A stretch of DNA of 64,000 bases from Coffea arabica (GCF_036785885.1 NC_092323.1:5806501-5870500); one strand, 5' to 3'; counted from the stretch's first letter, positions 1-13,297 are shown. Program-made: numbers and translations. Notes: generated from the sequence alone by a model not told the origin.

Positions 1-1274
1 GATGGCAGAAGAAAGCTTGTGATTCAAAATTTTCAGATCTAGTTCAAGTTGTGCTTTGTCACTCAAAAGTGTCTGCATAAGCAAAAACTACGTGATCAGC
101 AAACAGTTTCTTCTTAAAAGAATAGCTACAGTCCAGGCCCCCAACCATTCTCTTCTGGAAAGGCATTAGATAGGAAAGGTGGGATAGTCCGCTAAAATGA
201 CTTCATAGTTCAGATGCAACACTTATGATCAGCAACTGATTGAGCATGGGTAACTAATTGAATAAGGCAAGTGGATACTTGCAAAATACTGTAGCATCCA
301 GGCCAAGTTCTATCTACGAATTTTCCGGTTTGACATTTTCTCCTGGATTTAATCTACATTATGCAAGTTAGTTAGTCAAATATTATCACATGATCCCCCT
401 AAAATCTTGCTGAACTACCTGAACTCCCATGAGACAGAGCTTCTTCTTTTTTTTTTTTCTTTTCCAGCCTAATATTATTGACGACGACTACTATGAATAA
501 AGCCTTGACTTTTCAGGCAAATCTTGATAGAACATAAAAGAGGATAAGTTTTGCAAAAAGTATAATCGTTTCTCTCCAACTGTCCCAAGTACAAAATTAG
601 ATCTTTTGGTCAAACATATGCATTTTGTTAAGCATCTCGAGGTCGAATATAAGCATTTTGGTAAGCTGCTTGTCCGTCTAGGAGACTAATGGCGGATACT
701 TTTATCAACCATGAATTATTAGGGATGCTATAAAAAATAATTGAACAGTAAGTCTCAACCTGCTAGTCACCTCTGGCATGTATGTATAAGAGGGGTAGCT
801 ACATCCTAAGGTCATGAAATCAATGTTTTTCTACGAAAAACTTAGAAACTTCATAGGGCTCTAAAGATCCAGCTCCCATTGCACCCCAGAGAAAAAGGAA
901 ATTGTGCCTGGTATTGTTCTTAATCAGCAAATTGAAAGTTAGCATACAAAGAATTCCACCAAAGATTACAGTCACAAGCTTCTTTATAGGCTAAGGAGGG
1001 TTCTTTCCATATCTGCCAATGCTTTGTCTAGCACTTACGTATTTTAATACTGCATAAATATAATGATCAGAATGGCTTATGTGTTTGTTCAATATCATTT
1101 GGATATACTGATATAGGTGATAGACAATGACATGAGATAGAAGCAAACTAATCGAAGAAATCATGACACATTTACCTCCTCTTCACCTCTGCTCAAAGAA
1201 AGGTTTGTCTTGTCATCGGAAATTATGGTCTTCTCAGTAGATCTTCTCTTCCAAAGCCATGATTTATGATCCAT
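1..1274 (-). CDS. FPP: Filament-like plant protein (FPP), 5' part, gene continues beyond the left edge
   Basis: Two coding exons are visible. Exon 1 is 1274-1176 (33 codons) with a GTAAAT donor. Exon 2 starts at 72 after a TATGCAG acceptor and runs off the window at base 1. Phase is 0 across the intron. The protein begins MDHKSWLWKRRSTEKT, the N-terminal signature of the FPP family (FPP4/FPP6-like), and exon 2 continues as TLLSDKAQLELDLKILNHKL, the start of the long coiled coil typical of the family. FPPs are plant coiled-coil proteins linked to the nuclear envelope or cytoskeleton and are usually around 900-1100 residues, so most of this gene lies outside. The ATG at 1274 is chosen because it opens the conserved motif and the upstream sequence has no in-frame coding continuation. 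The leader probably contains one or more introns up to about 2430. Family assignment is strong; the paralogue is not determined. Confidence 0.85.
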
Positions 1275-2460
1275 AGTACTTGATAAAGCGTTCAGCACTG
1301 CTATGGCATAAGAAAATGTATCAAATTCTGCCCAAAATGGAGCCTACAACCTCCATGGTCCAGCATTACACAATCAGTTCAAGTTTCAGCTTGTTAAATA
1401 ATTACCTTTCCCAGCATAATGAAAGGGTTGAGCACTTGAGTTGAGTTAACTTCCTGGACTATATAGACCTGGAATAAAAATCTCTAATCTGCACGAGCAG
1501 TAAAACATTATAAAGGGGGCGACTGAGAAAATACAATCCACATATAGTCCTTATGAACGTTAAATTTAAAGGTCTACAGATATAAGCAAACGAATAAATA
1601 AAATGTTGCTCCTTCTATCAGAATTGAAGGACATAAAATAAAAGGCCGTAGTCACAAATTATTGAAGGTCTTCTAGTAACTTTTACTCGTATCTAAAAGA
1701 GGGTAATTACTAGAATTCAATCTTATTTAGATGCTAGCAGCTTCATGTTGTTCTGACCAGAAACAGTTTTCCAACATTATTTTCTCTCAAGTATAAGCAT
1801 ACGAACCATTCCAGAAAGCGTAATTTCCGCGCGGATGCAAAAATGTAAGAACAATTAAAACTCAACAAAGCGCATTTCATTATTTAAAGCAAGTCAGAAT
1901 ATCAAACCCCACCACCCCCCCCCCCCCCAAAATTATAGCACACATGCATCACCCAGCGAAGCATCACCTTCGCGAAATAAAATGTTGCAGAAGCAGTTTT
2001 CGTCCAGACTAATTAAGCACACGTCAAGAAGATATAAACTAAACAAGTACCTGAAAACATGACGCCAACAACAAAAAAAAAAAAAAAACGTAGTAGTTGA
2101 AAATAACAAGACGCAGATCAAATCAAGCTAAGATTAGAAGAAAAAGGAAAGGTAATGCCCGAGGCAAAAGACAAAAGTTCCTATTTTTATGAATTTAAGG
2201 AACAAAAAATAAGTGAGAAGCTGCCTATTTCATCAAGCACCATAGATAGACAATGTAGATACTCACGATTCGTAGCAATGCGATCATCTTAACCAACAAC
2301 AGTTTCGGAAGAGGAAAGCATTCGCGAAGATTGTCAACCAAACTGAAGAAAGTAAAGTAAGTACAAGTGGTTGAGACTTGAGACTTGAGAGAAAGGGAGC
2401 AATGGAGTAAATAAATGCACACTTCACTACTTTATGTAGAGAGAGAGAGAGAGAGAGTAC
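1275..2460 (-). promoter_or_regulatory. Probable 5' leader and leader intron(s) of the FPP gene
   Basis: There is no coding exon here. A strong donor-like GTGAGTAT on the minus strand at 2270-2263 and acceptor-like sites just upstream of the ATG (for example around 1296) suggest that the untranslated leader is interrupted by an intron. A GA microsatellite at about 2440-2457 lies near the expected transcription start. A C-run (about 1915-1928) and an A-run (about 2072-2087) are low-complexity tracts inside the presumed intron. Exact leader exons cannot be fixed from sequence alone. Confidence 0.35.
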
Positions 2461-3171
2461 AAGTAAAGCTTGGCGTTTATTGGTGGCGGTGAGAGGGACA
2501 GTCCAGTCCTCTTTAGCTTAGGATTGAACCGGAAATGATGCGGGTCGGTCCGAGGTACCTGGATGAAGGGTCCATTTTTATTTTATTCTATTTTTAGCCA
2601 ACCAACAGTTGTTATTGTCCTCGACGAAAGAGTTGTAATTTGACCCTTCAAACGACAAAATGCCTCCAAACTAGGGTCCAATTTAGGTAAGTAGAGTACA
2701 CAACAAAAATAGCCCATTTATCCTACCCGATTGAATTACATAATAAGAAAAGAGTAGAGAAAGAAAACCATTTAAACTGAAAAAGGGTGTAGTACATGTA
2801 TATATTGGAGAAAGGACTTGTATTAACTATCAAAATAAACGACAGGTCTGCTTTAAACCAAAAAAAAAAAAAAAAATTTGGCCCGGAGATGAGATTAGCC
2901 TTTCCACTTTTCAGGGGTGAAGTGGGATATTTGGCTACGTTGGGGCGCCAAAAACGAAATTAACCCAAAGAAGAAGGGCTGTTTTCCGAGGGTTGCTTTG
3001 GTCTAACGGACACCGAGAGGGGGAGTCCATGTCCTTGTCAATTCTGACATGATTCATGTGTACTGTATCTGTCCTGATCAAACCACCAAACTAGTATTTG
3101 AGTAATTCATAAAAAGAGAATACTTTCTCACGTGTAATTATTTAATCAGATGCTACTAGTTCTAGAGCCAC

Positions 3172-3427
3172 CTTTTCTTTTCTTTTCTTTTTTTCTCGCA
3201 ACGGGCACATGTCTAACCTACTCCTATTCCTAGGGGACGGGGAAGGGGAATCTAGTCAATCTACTCTATGAGAAGACTCAATTGAGTCGGGAGAACCTGA
3301 CGGGGACTGAACCACCATCAAACCAGACAAGTGCACGTACGGATTTAGAATAAACCTCATATTGAAACACCTTGATGGGAGACAAGGTTTGAACCCTTGA
3401 ACTCTGGAGCAATCTTTAACTACTAGT
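3172..3427 (-). mobile_element. SINE, second member of the family at 32158
   Basis: Read on the minus strand, this stretch ends in a CCCCTTCCCC block, a TAGGTTAGACAT block, CGTTGCGAG and then an A-rich tail (the T-rich stretch 3172-3195 on the plus strand). The same order of blocks precedes the A-tail of the better-defined SINE at 32158-32371. A GGTTCAAACC box that could be a Pol III B box lies near the 5' end at about 3385-3397. The flanks share only CTACTAGT, so the target-site duplication is weak or decayed and the 5' boundary is approximate. Confidence 0.5.
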
Positions 3428-4214
3428 ATTCTTTGTCAAAATTTATTTGCCTTGCATCATCAAACATTTTTTAATTAACTTTTTATTTCATATGTATCAT
3501 ATTAAAAAATTATTATTATTTTTTAAAAATTATTTCAAATAATTTACTATTCAAACACACTCATTATCCCACGCCTCAAGGATTTGGGGCAGAGAAGATT
3601 GTCAAATTAGTCGTTCTTAAACAAAATGTAACTTTATCGAATAATTTGTAATTCTACTTGAATTACTTATAAAATTTCACAACAAACATGCAATGATTAT
3701 ATAGAAAATTCACATTAACAGTAACAGAATATCGTACCTTTTACTATAAATATGTACGAGTAGTTAGAAGGAATTACAATTTGTACAGAGGGAGTTATAC
3801 TGCTCTGGGACATCAACCGACAACCGTCCTGCCAAGTCCAAGTTTTTAGTTTTGTAACAAAAAAGAGAGCATTAAGTTGGTGAAAATATCCTGTGTCGGT
3901 ACTGTCACGGTTACCGAAAGACTTTAGATAAAATAATAGAGAAGTGGCGGTTATGCAAATATCTGCATATGCGCGTACTTTTATTGCAAACTGCTTTATG
4001 TATTCTGAGCTAAATACTTGCAAACCAGTCTCGTTTTGATTGGTTAAGCTGTATAGACTCATTCTCTTTTTTTTTTTTTAACCCAATAATGTAGTAAATT
4101 GTAGTCTAATTCTTTGATAGATACATAAAGTCGTAAATTATATTTTTCCAAAAAAAAAAGAGTCATAAATTACGTACAACTCACACATGGAAGGTGGGCA
4201 ATACTTATGGTTAA

Positions 4215-4320
4215 AACATTGCAGCATACACTGTCAGTGTATTAAATTTAACTCTTACACATATGTCATGAATCCAACGGTGATAGTGTATACACTGTCA
4301 GTGTATATAAGATTTACTCT
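4215..4320. mobile_element. Short palindromic MITE with ATACACTGTCAGTGTAT motif
   Basis: The near-palindromic motif ATACACTGTCAGTGTAT occurs at 4226-4242 and again inside 4287-4308, and the right end reads TATATAAGATTTACTCT. The reverse complement of that end matches the left end of the element at 30383-30529, which also carries the internal TATCACGG string. These look like two copies of one small inverted-repeat family. Ends and target-site duplications are not certain. Confidence 0.4.
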
Positions 4321-4363
4321 TAAACTAAAGCTTACAGTGTTTCTTATTTTTTTCCTTTAATTC

Positions 4364-4677
4364 ATGCTCTGTTTGGATTGGCCATTTTTTGAAAAACAAA
4401 TTTTTCATATATATTATTATTGTAATATACAAACAAAAACAATCTAAAAAACACCAAAAATAACTTTAAAACTGTAAAAAACACAAAAAAATCTCAAAAA
4501 CACAAAAAACAACTTTAAAAACACCAAAAACATAAAAAAACAACCTCAAAAAACACCAAAAACACAAAAATAACCTAAAAATAACCTCATCTATAGTAAA
4601 AGTTTTTCACCTACATTGCTTACAATAAAATATTTTAAAAACACCCTTAAAAACAGCCAAATCCAAACGGAGGGCAT
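4364..4677. mobile_element. Inverted-repeat MITE, ends GCTCTGTTTGGATTGG / CCAAATCCAAACGGAGGGC
   Basis: The left end ATGCTCTGTTTGGATTGG is matched, inverted and with a few mismatches, by the right end ATGCCCTCCGTTTGGATTTGG read on the other strand. The interior is A-rich with repeated AAACACCAAAAAC units. The terminal core GTTTGGATT is shared with the five-copy MITE family further right, but the interior differs, so it is kept separate. No clear target-site duplication was found. Confidence 0.45.
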
Positions 4678-4814
4678 AATTTTTGTTAACCAATCAATCG
4701 TAGCTTCTCCTAATTAATTAAAAAAAATAGAATATGGGTTTAGTCGTCTAGAAGTGCAATGCGTACACTTGATAAAGACAAAAAAACAAAGTGCTCACAT
4801 TACCAAATAAAATA

Positions 4815-5313
4815 AGTAAATTGTCTAGTCGGCCACTAAATTATTACTTTTGTACACTTTTCACCCTTAAACTATATTACTCTATATTGTTTATCCTATT
4901 AAACAAGTTAATACGTAAGTTTTTAGAGTTTTTTTACCAATTTTTGCTATTCGAACTAACTGAGTGGAGGGACAAACCTTCGTGGGAGAAGTATGGGTTG
5001 AATGGTATATGAGAACAGATATAAGTGAAGGGTTATGGATTCAAGACCTCCTATTTGCTATTTAAAGAAATTATATATATATAAATATAAAAGAATGGAG
5101 GGACAAACCTTTAAAAAAAAGACAGAGAAAGGACAGACTAGCTATTGCCTCTTCTTCCTCTCTCCCTCCATTCACTTAGCTCAAATAGCAAAAATTAACA
5201 GAAAGGCCAAAAACTTACATATTAATTTGTTTATGGATTTAAATGATGCATGATATAGTTTAAGGGTTAAAAACGTATAAAATAATAGTTTGGGGATCGT
5301 TGGGCAATTTACT
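4815..5313. mobile_element. Fold-back element with roughly 150-200 bp inverted repeats
   Basis: The left arm (AGTAAATTG, then TTTTCACCCTTAAACTATAT, then a TACGTAAGTTTTT string, then TTTTTGCTATT) is repeated in inverted order at the right arm, where the same landmarks appear on the minus strand ending at 5313. Arms diverge by scattered substitutions. Two short open frames in this interval are explained by the element rather than by a gene. Confidence 0.5.
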
Positions 5314-7893
5314 CCATAAAAAAATGAACCTTTTTCTTTAATTGTTTTTTTTAAAGGATTGTTGGGGTTTCTTTAAAAGCATTTATTTCCCAGCACATGT
5401 GTTACATCAAGTAACGTTACATCCGATTTCATGATAGCTTCAACAAACTTGGATGAGTGTGGCGATTGAAATGCTAGGGCCTACTGATGTGAAATTCCGC
5501 AATACATATCCATGGTTTGAGAGTTTTTTTTTTTTTTTTTTTTTGAGCAATGATTTGAAAACTTAAAACAGGCTGTGCAGCTGAGCTTTTAATTATCATC
5601 ATTAGGCCTCAAGGTTTAGGTCCAAGTAAAAGTTATGCCATCAATTCGACTTTGCTGTTGGTGGTTTGACAATTGATTGCCTTTTCGACAGATGCTTACA
5701 ACCTTAATCCATTGTCAATGTTTGTTCGCTTCGTTCGTTCTGCTTTTGGAGTCTTCCTTAACCTTTTTTATCAATCGCAATGGTAGTTGACTTTGCAGAC
5801 GGCCGGGGCCCCTTTTTCTTCCCTTCTTTTGGTGACTCAAAACTTTATGTGACAATCTTTTCGCATGCTTCTGTTCCACTCTTCCGCGATCCAACGTACC
5901 ATTTAGGCATCTCTCTTTGTAGAATTTTCTACTTAAGGATTGTTCTACCACCTTAGTTGATTATCAAATAAGAACCACCTCTGTATATAAGTAGTCCAGT
6001 CGATATTTGTCGAATATTGGTACAAAAATTTATATACGTAATCAATGATGCAGTTTATTGATGTTGTTCGTATACGCTGCTCGACTTTAAAAAAAAAAAT
6101 AAAAATTAAGAACCACATTATTAGCAAAATTCAGAACCGATGTTGTAAAGTAACTTTTCTTCTCTCGTCTGACTGATTCCTTTCGACATTTTGTGAGGTA
6201 AATGATGGAAAAAAAACGTTGCGCGGTAATTTTCACTGTCACAGGCGAAAAGAACTCAATGCTTAGCCAACAAAGACCTTGCTGGCAGGGCGGTTGAGTG
6301 GCTGGCTGTCTCTCTTGGATCAACTACTGGGGTTAAAAATTTTACTGCAATTCCGGTGAGTTTAGCAAGGAAACAGTAGTATCTTTTATTTTCTTTTTTT
6401 TTTTTTATCAGCAACGATAATAGTTTGTATAATTTATTCTAGATTAATCTAAGAGGAGAAGAGGAGAAAGTCACAAATAGTGATCGGTGGGATGCAATGA
6501 TTGAACCCATTACCCTTTCCCCGTCCAAAAAAAAAAAAAAAAGTTAGACGGTGAATTAGTGTGTAATTAAATTAGTAGTTGTTGTAGTGTCAGTTCAAAA
6601 TGACTCAATGAGCATCATAAAATATCTAGAGAATGTAAGGGTTTTTTGGCACAGAAGACAGGCCAGTGTCTTGCAAAATTGGAGGACCGCTACAAGAGAG
6701 GAAAGCAAACTAAAATGGATAAATCACATGAAAGCGCTGCAGCCACCGTTTAGTTTTGGGAAAACGACAGTCTAACCATTCCAAACTGCTATTTAACTGA
6801 TGAAGTAGCAAGCTCTAAGTTACCATACTTTTTATTTTCAATGAAATCCTACTCTAAACATGATTTTCCAATTCAAGTACGAATATTAATCAGAAATCAA
6901 GAAACCTGAATAGAGAACCTACCGAGGCATACAATAGACAAATTTGTTGCAGATAGTTGGGGAATGTGTTACCTAGTACCCATCATCAACCACCTCCCAT
7001 TACTCTAGTCATTTGTTTCATTCATTACTCTTACGTTCCCAATTATACTTAACATGTCTTTCCATATATAAAGTACGAGCATTGCCTTTCCTTTGGTGTT
7101 TAAATTTTTGTTGTCATTATTTGTTATTTCAGTTTTACATCCAAATAAGTAAAAATTTATAGTGCATAAAATCACCACAAACAAACTAATAGTACTTATC
7201 CAATTTCAACAACTTCTTGTAACTTCTTTTATTCTAACTTCTAATAACCTCCTTTCAAAAAAAATTCCAATAACTTGCCTCTCTCTCTCTCTCTCTCTCT
7301 GCAAATTAAACTCTGTATTAATTACTTCTATATTTACCCAAAAAAAAAAATCCTACCATTTTATTGTGAAAAAGAAACTCTGTTTTCAATTTGCTCACCC
7401 CCTAAAGTGTGCCTCTTCTGCTAGTACATAATTAATTCACTATTAGTAGACGGGCTGGACTTCGAAGGGGCAAAACCTATATTTTTGCTTAACTCAGCCC
7501 AATCTTATTTACTAATCGGGCTTGTTGAACAGGCCCATTTGCAGCTCCCTTAAGAAATTTAATATATTGTACTATTTAGATATATTTAGATTCACGCATC
7601 CTTTGAATATACACTATATTTTTCTTTCTCCTTTTTCCCCTTTTTTAAGTTCAAGGAAGATTTTAAATTGTGTATAAGGCAAGAAGAAAAGGAAAAGGAG
7701 AAGCGTTTAAAAGTCCAATTATAGTCATATAATAATATGTTCTTATCGATGGACTTGGGTTATGGGAGACTCTTGCAAAAGTATACGCAATAGGTTAATT
7801 TACTAAAATTTTAAAACTGTGTGCCAAGTTTTTTTTATTATATTTGGGAAAATTGCATCATAAACGCGCCAATTTTTTTTTAGTTAAGAAAGT

Positions 7894-10800
7894 ATGGTTA
7901 AAACAAAGCACCAAAAATCTAAACCAACCGCCAAATCTGCCCACGTAAGTGAAAAGTCCCCCGGTATTTCGTATAACCAGTCTAATTTGAACCTTGATTG
8001 AAATGCTCTGATTAAAACCCTAATGCTCTTTAGTTTTCTAATTCCATATTTTTTTTTTGTTTTTTCTCCTAATTTGTGGGAACAGATAAAAAAGGCTGGA
8101 AAGCAAGCTGATATATCTGAATTTAAGCAGCAGCTGGATGCTTTGGGCCTAAAAATAATTCAAGTCACTGCAGATGGTAATTGTTTCTTCAGGTGTGCGA
8201 TAATTTGATAATCTTCTTGGTATTCTATTTTTTCCCCTTGTCAGTATTCCTTTATTGGTAATTGTAATTGTGGTAACTTGAGAAAGTAGTTGCTGTTTGG
8301 GCAGAGCATTAGCGGATCAATTGGAAGGCAATGAGGAAGAGCATGAGAAATATCGGAATATGGTAGTCCGTTTTATAATGGTATAGTATTTTACCGATGC
8401 TTTTAATTTCTTAATATCCATCGCTTAAAGAAACAAAATTAATACTTGAGCGTTGAGTTAGGGCTTGAAAAATTGCTGGACCTGTTGCTCGATTGCTTGT
8501 TTAGTCTTGTCTTGCTTTTAAAATTGGACTGAGAACATTATGCTTTGACTGCTTTTTTAAACGGTATCTAAATGTTTCTCATCCTAATCAAGTAGGTCAT
8601 TTGGAGAAATTACACTAAAGAATTGTTCCATTTATGGTTACTTAGGATACACAATTTATGTTTTTGTCATATATTTCGTTCTCAACAGCTCAAACTCAGC
8701 TGGTTATATTTTTTATAAGCTAGTAGTTGTATTAGGCGTTCTCAATTGCTTTGAAATTTTCCTTTAAATGATTTTAAGCTGAGACTAACTGAATCTTACG
8801 TCGATAAGGATGTCAATATAATTTTTTTCAATTTGTGAGACTCTTTGTTTTTATAATGATGTCAAATATCACACTTATTTTGTGTATGTTTTGTAGATTT
8901 GGGTTGTTAGTTAGGTAGCATTCTGTTTATTTGATGTTTGAGTAAACCTGCTTTCATGTTCTTTGGGCATCTTTATTGTAGGCTTTTCTTGCTCTGCCTG
9001 GTCCACTGTTACATTCCATAGGCTCTGAACCTAGAAGTTATTGTACCTAACTGACTAGTGGAGCTATATTTAACAGAAAAATCGAGAAATGTTCGAGCCT
9101 TTTATTGAGGATGAGGTACCATTTGATGAATATTGTCAGTCAATGGAAAAGGATGGGACTTGGGCAGGACATATGGAATTGCAAGCTGCTTCGCTTGTCA
9201 CTCATTGTAATATATGCATTCACCGAGTAAACTCTCTTCTTCTTCCACAGATTGTTAAAGTTTTTCCATGACCACAGGCAATGAAAAAAGTTTACCTACC
9301 TTCACTTGATCTGCATTTGAGTGGTGCCTTGGGTCAAAGTTGTCACAAGTTATTTCCTAGTACTTTATGAGCAGACTTCTGATTAACCTTCATGTGTTTT
9401 GCAGCATATTTCTCCTCGCTGGTACATACAGAATTTTGACAATTGTGAAGCCAAAATGATCCATCTGTAAGCACATGCATGATTTTCAGATGCTACCTTT
9501 GCCCAATCTATGCAGGACCTTCAAGACATTGTTAGCAAAAGTATTTCTTCGTTTTTTTTTTTTTTTGGTGAGGACTCAAAGGTACTGCTTGTCAATGTTT
9601 CTTGAATTGGGGAATAAATTTATAGACAAGCCAATCTCTATTATCAATGCAAACCTGCAATGTAGAGTGCCTGGGGTTGGAATTGGTTTTGTTGGGTTTT
9701 TATGCAAAAAGTATTTTGTTGGTTATATATTCTTCACTTTTCGAAATAGTCTATATCCAGTGCTGAATATACTTGGATTGCGAGGATGTGCTTTTCTTTA
9801 CTTTCTGGTTGCACGCATGATTGTTGTTCAAGTCTAGATTAGTATCTACTCAATAAGTTTTATTCAAAGATTAATATATTTATTACTATGCCAAAAAAAT
9901 AATGATTAATATTGACTTGAGTTCCATCCAAAAAAAAAAAAAATCTTTTGCCGCCGGACAGTTAATTTTAACATATTAAATTCAATCATGCCAGAAGCAA
10001 GTGGCAGGTGACATGCATGACAAGTTAATGATAATTAGATGGATTCATAAAGCGCCACAATCAACAAGTCTTACCAGAGCAAAAATGTAAGGAGAGAAGA
10101 AGTAACTCCTTCGTTACTTAATCACATTATCTGTTATAAATTGGTTGGATGAAAGTTGTTTCTGACATTAATCTGTTTAATTTCTTTGTTGGGGCTTTTA
10201 CATTCTGGTAGAAGAAATTAAGGTCTCTAACTTTTGTGTTTCCTTGCCTTTCTTTCACATCCTGATCTCCATTTGGCTGGCAGCAGTGTGTAATCCCAAC
10301 TCTGACCTTGAAGATTCCAAAAAGCCACTAGTTAGGATTGTTTTCGTTTTAATTGTTCCATTAGGCATATCTTCATTTACTTATTCCATGAGATAACAGA
10401 AAACATGCTTTATCCATGTTGATTGTTGAGAGATACTTGGTATCGGCAGCATAACTTGTGTATCTGTTTGCAGTTCTTATCATGATGGAGAGCATTACAA
10501 CAGTGTCAGATCAAAGGATGACACTTGTGCTGGACCAGCAAGGCCAATTGTAATCAAGGTTTCTGTCATTATCATCTTTAGTTTCATTGTTTTTCCTCTG
10601 TTATGAAAATTCATAATTTGATCCATATGACCTGGATGCCCTTTTTGCTCTGTCTCTTTGACATCTTTCCTAGAAGTCTGATAACCTCTAGTATATGAAA
10701 GGCTGATGCTGATCTTTCAGCGACATCTCATCACGCAAAAAGTGCCACCACGAAGTCAATGGGAGACATTGCTGGTAATAATGTTCAGCCAAGGTGTCTT

Positions 10801-13073
10801 AAAATGGTCATGACAGGAAGTGGATGTGAAGATGTTGAAAAGGTTAAAAAGGTAATAATTGGGAAGAAGTTCTACCTTGTAGCTTTGCGTACTTCATAAG
10901 CATGCATTGCCGCTCCTATCTTGCTTCTACTAATTACTTTTTAAGTTCATGGAGCTTCAGGGAAATCTTTCCCTCCTTCTAATATCAGCTAAAACCCAGG
11001 TTTTACAAGAAGTAGGTGGCGATGCTGATGCTGCAATTGAGTATCTAATAGCTCAACAAAATTCTGAAGAGAGTTTACAAGAAAATGTTCAGCTTTATAT
11101 TTCAGAAAACACTGTTCATGGTAATGGCCAGTTAGTTCCTTTTTAATGTAACCCTTCTGATCATATCTTGTATCCAGCCCAGTAGGCCTCGCATTTCCGA
11201 AATCCTTTTGTTGTTCTTCTTTTATTCAGTGTCTGGTCTAAAGCTATTGCAGCCTTACTTTTAGCATTAGCTAGTATTATTGGGACAGACTTCTGTTTGG
11301 CGTATTGCATTGAAGTTTTCAATATTATTCATCCTAATTTTTACTACTGCACTGCCAAACAGTTCCTCTGTTTGTTGAATTCACTTGACCTTCCTTCCCT
11401 GCCCAAACTTACAAATACTAAAAGGGAAAAAGGAAGAAGAAAATGGATTTAGAAACTTACACAGATATCCATTTTTAACAAGTCATCTCTCTCCCTTATA
11501 CTTTTTCTTTTTCAGTTGGTTTGTCTTATTAGCTAAGAACCTCCTTTTGTGCTGCACTATTACATTTTCACATGGCCAGGTGAGCATGACAGTGAAATAC
11601 TTGAGCAGCAAAGCATGCAAAATGAAAAAAAGACAGGAAATACACAAATGACTCAGATTGAGAATAGCTTATCGTTGGATGACAAGGTTTCATTACTTTT
11701 TGGTTATAAGAATTGGGATTCTTAATGCTCTCCCTTCTCCTTCTTATGCTATATTTGAAGGGTACATTTCTTTCCATTGATATTTTTGTAGAAAATTCCA
11801 AGAAACAAGGCATGCCCTTGTGGTTCAAAAAAGAAATACAAGTCTTGCTGTGGATCAGTTGCTGGAAAATCTTCTGCTAGATTTTCGGGGTATGCTTCCT
11901 GAATACCGCTTAATTAGTTTTTCTGGATTTTCCTACAAAATCAAAATTTTGGGTACTTAAAAGCCAAAAGCCATAAATTGGTTCGTGTTATGAGTTTGGT
12001 CAAAGTTGCTTCTTCGAGTTCTAGGATACTATGGAGTGCAATGGCTGCCATTCTTCCTTTGGAAGTAAATCATCAGGCAACTTGGCTCTAGAGGGGAATC
12101 TTGTTACAATCTAGTTTGGATGGTTTATTGCAACATTATCATTACGGAACACTTCAGCAGTCCTGCAATGTACCTATTCTGTTTCAGCTGGACTACGTGC
12201 ACCATGTTCGTTCTGTTGCATGCCATCTTTCATACTTGAACTTTGACCTTTGGATGAGTATTCATCCCACAACTCTCCAAAAATTAATGGATTTATGTAT
12301 GGTGGTACTATGTTTGCAGGTAAATGCGTCATATTTGAGATTGATATATATGGAATTCATTTCATAGAAGTAATCGGTATTTAAAGTTGAAATAGAAGTC
12401 AGTTTATTAGAGCAAGGCAGAAGGTTTAGTAGAAGTGGAAGTGCATATGTGAAATTTTAGTCTGCCCAGAAATACACAAGGGAAGATGCAAGGGGTCTAT
12501 AAACTTAAATCAGGATGATTTGAAAACTCAGGCTTAATCTTTCGCAGGAATGCTAGACTTGTTGATTAAAGCATGTTTAGGCTAGTGAAGAATGACATTG
12601 GTTTCTTCTGTGATATTCATATACTTTAAGAACTAAAGAGAAGATTTTGAAGGACAGCCATTTCATTGTGGAGAACACAGCTGGCCATTGCTTAACTGTT
12701 GGGTATATAAAGCTTAATGGACGAAGAGTATTCATGAACTCATAAGTATAAAATTGAGCTGAGGACGTGCAACCGGGTGTAAATATATCTAAACTCAGAT
12801 GTCATCCGAAACATAATTACAGTATTTCAAAATCCAAGGAAATGAGGAGTGAAATATATTCTTTCCAGGAACTCTTCTTCACCCCTCTCCATGCAGCATA
12901 AACCTGCCTTTCCTTTCCTAATGCTGATCACATATTATCTTTTCAGAAAACAATCAGTTGATGATGGCAATGATAGAAAAGACAAAAAGCAACGCAAGAA
13001 AGCACCAAAAAATGTTTTGAATCATGATCGATCTGAAGGAGGGCTGCCTGATATGGGTGCACTTTGCATATGA
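7894..13073 (+). CDS. OTU7: OTU-domain deubiquitinating cysteine protease with UBA-like segment and SEC-C motif
   Basis: Eleven exons join in phase to a 377-residue protein: 7894-7944, 8086-8192, 8305-8380, 9077-9226, 9405-9466, 10474-10558, 10702-10851, 11000-11120, 11580-11686, 11792-11889, 12947-13073. The OTU domain covers about residues 37-165. The catalytic box TADGNCFF gives Asp47 and Cys50, and HYNSVR gives His156, so the papain-like triad is intact. Residues about 211-245 (ending VLQEVGGDADAAIEYL) resemble a UBA-type ubiquitin-binding helix bundle. Residues 310-324 (ACPCGSKKKYKSCCG) are a SEC-C zinc motif. The protein ends GLPDMGALCI. This domain order matches Arabidopsis OTU7 (At5g67170) and human OTUD3, enzymes that remove ubiquitin from proteins. 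The start at 7894 opens a lysine-rich N-terminus (MVKTKHQKSKP) followed by a GTAAGT donor. The 3' end lies inside a tandem duplication. Confidence 0.93.
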
Positions 13074-13297
13074 GCTTCTTTTTTCAGGTATTTTGCCACT
13101 GCATTATTTCTGTATGATGTAATAGTGTCCGGTAACCTGTGTTGTATAATTCAAAATATATTTTGAATCATGATCAATCTGAAGGAGGGCTACCTGATAC
13201 GCGTGCACTTTGCATATGAGTTTCTTTTTCAGGTATTTTGCCACTGCACTATTTCTGTATGATTTAATAGTGTCCAGTAACCTGTGTTGAATAATTC
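13015..13297 (+). repeat. Tandem duplication of the OTU gene's last coding bases and 3' flank
   Basis: Two direct copies, 13015-13152 and 13161-13297, are offset by 146 bases and nearly identical. The first contains the last 18 codons and stop of the OTU gene. The second keeps an equivalent frame and stop but reads SEGGLPDTRALCI instead of SEGGLPDMGALCI, and lies in the 3' flank or 3' UTR. Both are followed by the same TTTCAGGTATTTTGCCACTG string. Confidence 0.9.

Larger units (their letters stand above)
2461..7893. other. Intergenic stretch between FPP and OTU genes; repeats only
   Basis: No gene is supported. It holds a minus-strand SINE (about 3172-3427), small inverted-repeat elements at about 4215-4320, 4364-4677 and 4815-5313, and several poly-A/poly-T and CT tracts (for example CT at about 7279-7300). 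The short open frames here (for example 5035-5253 and 5715-5951) have no recognisable protein, and the first of these sits inside an inverted-repeat element. The last few hundred bases should contain the OTU gene promoter. Confidence 0.6.
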
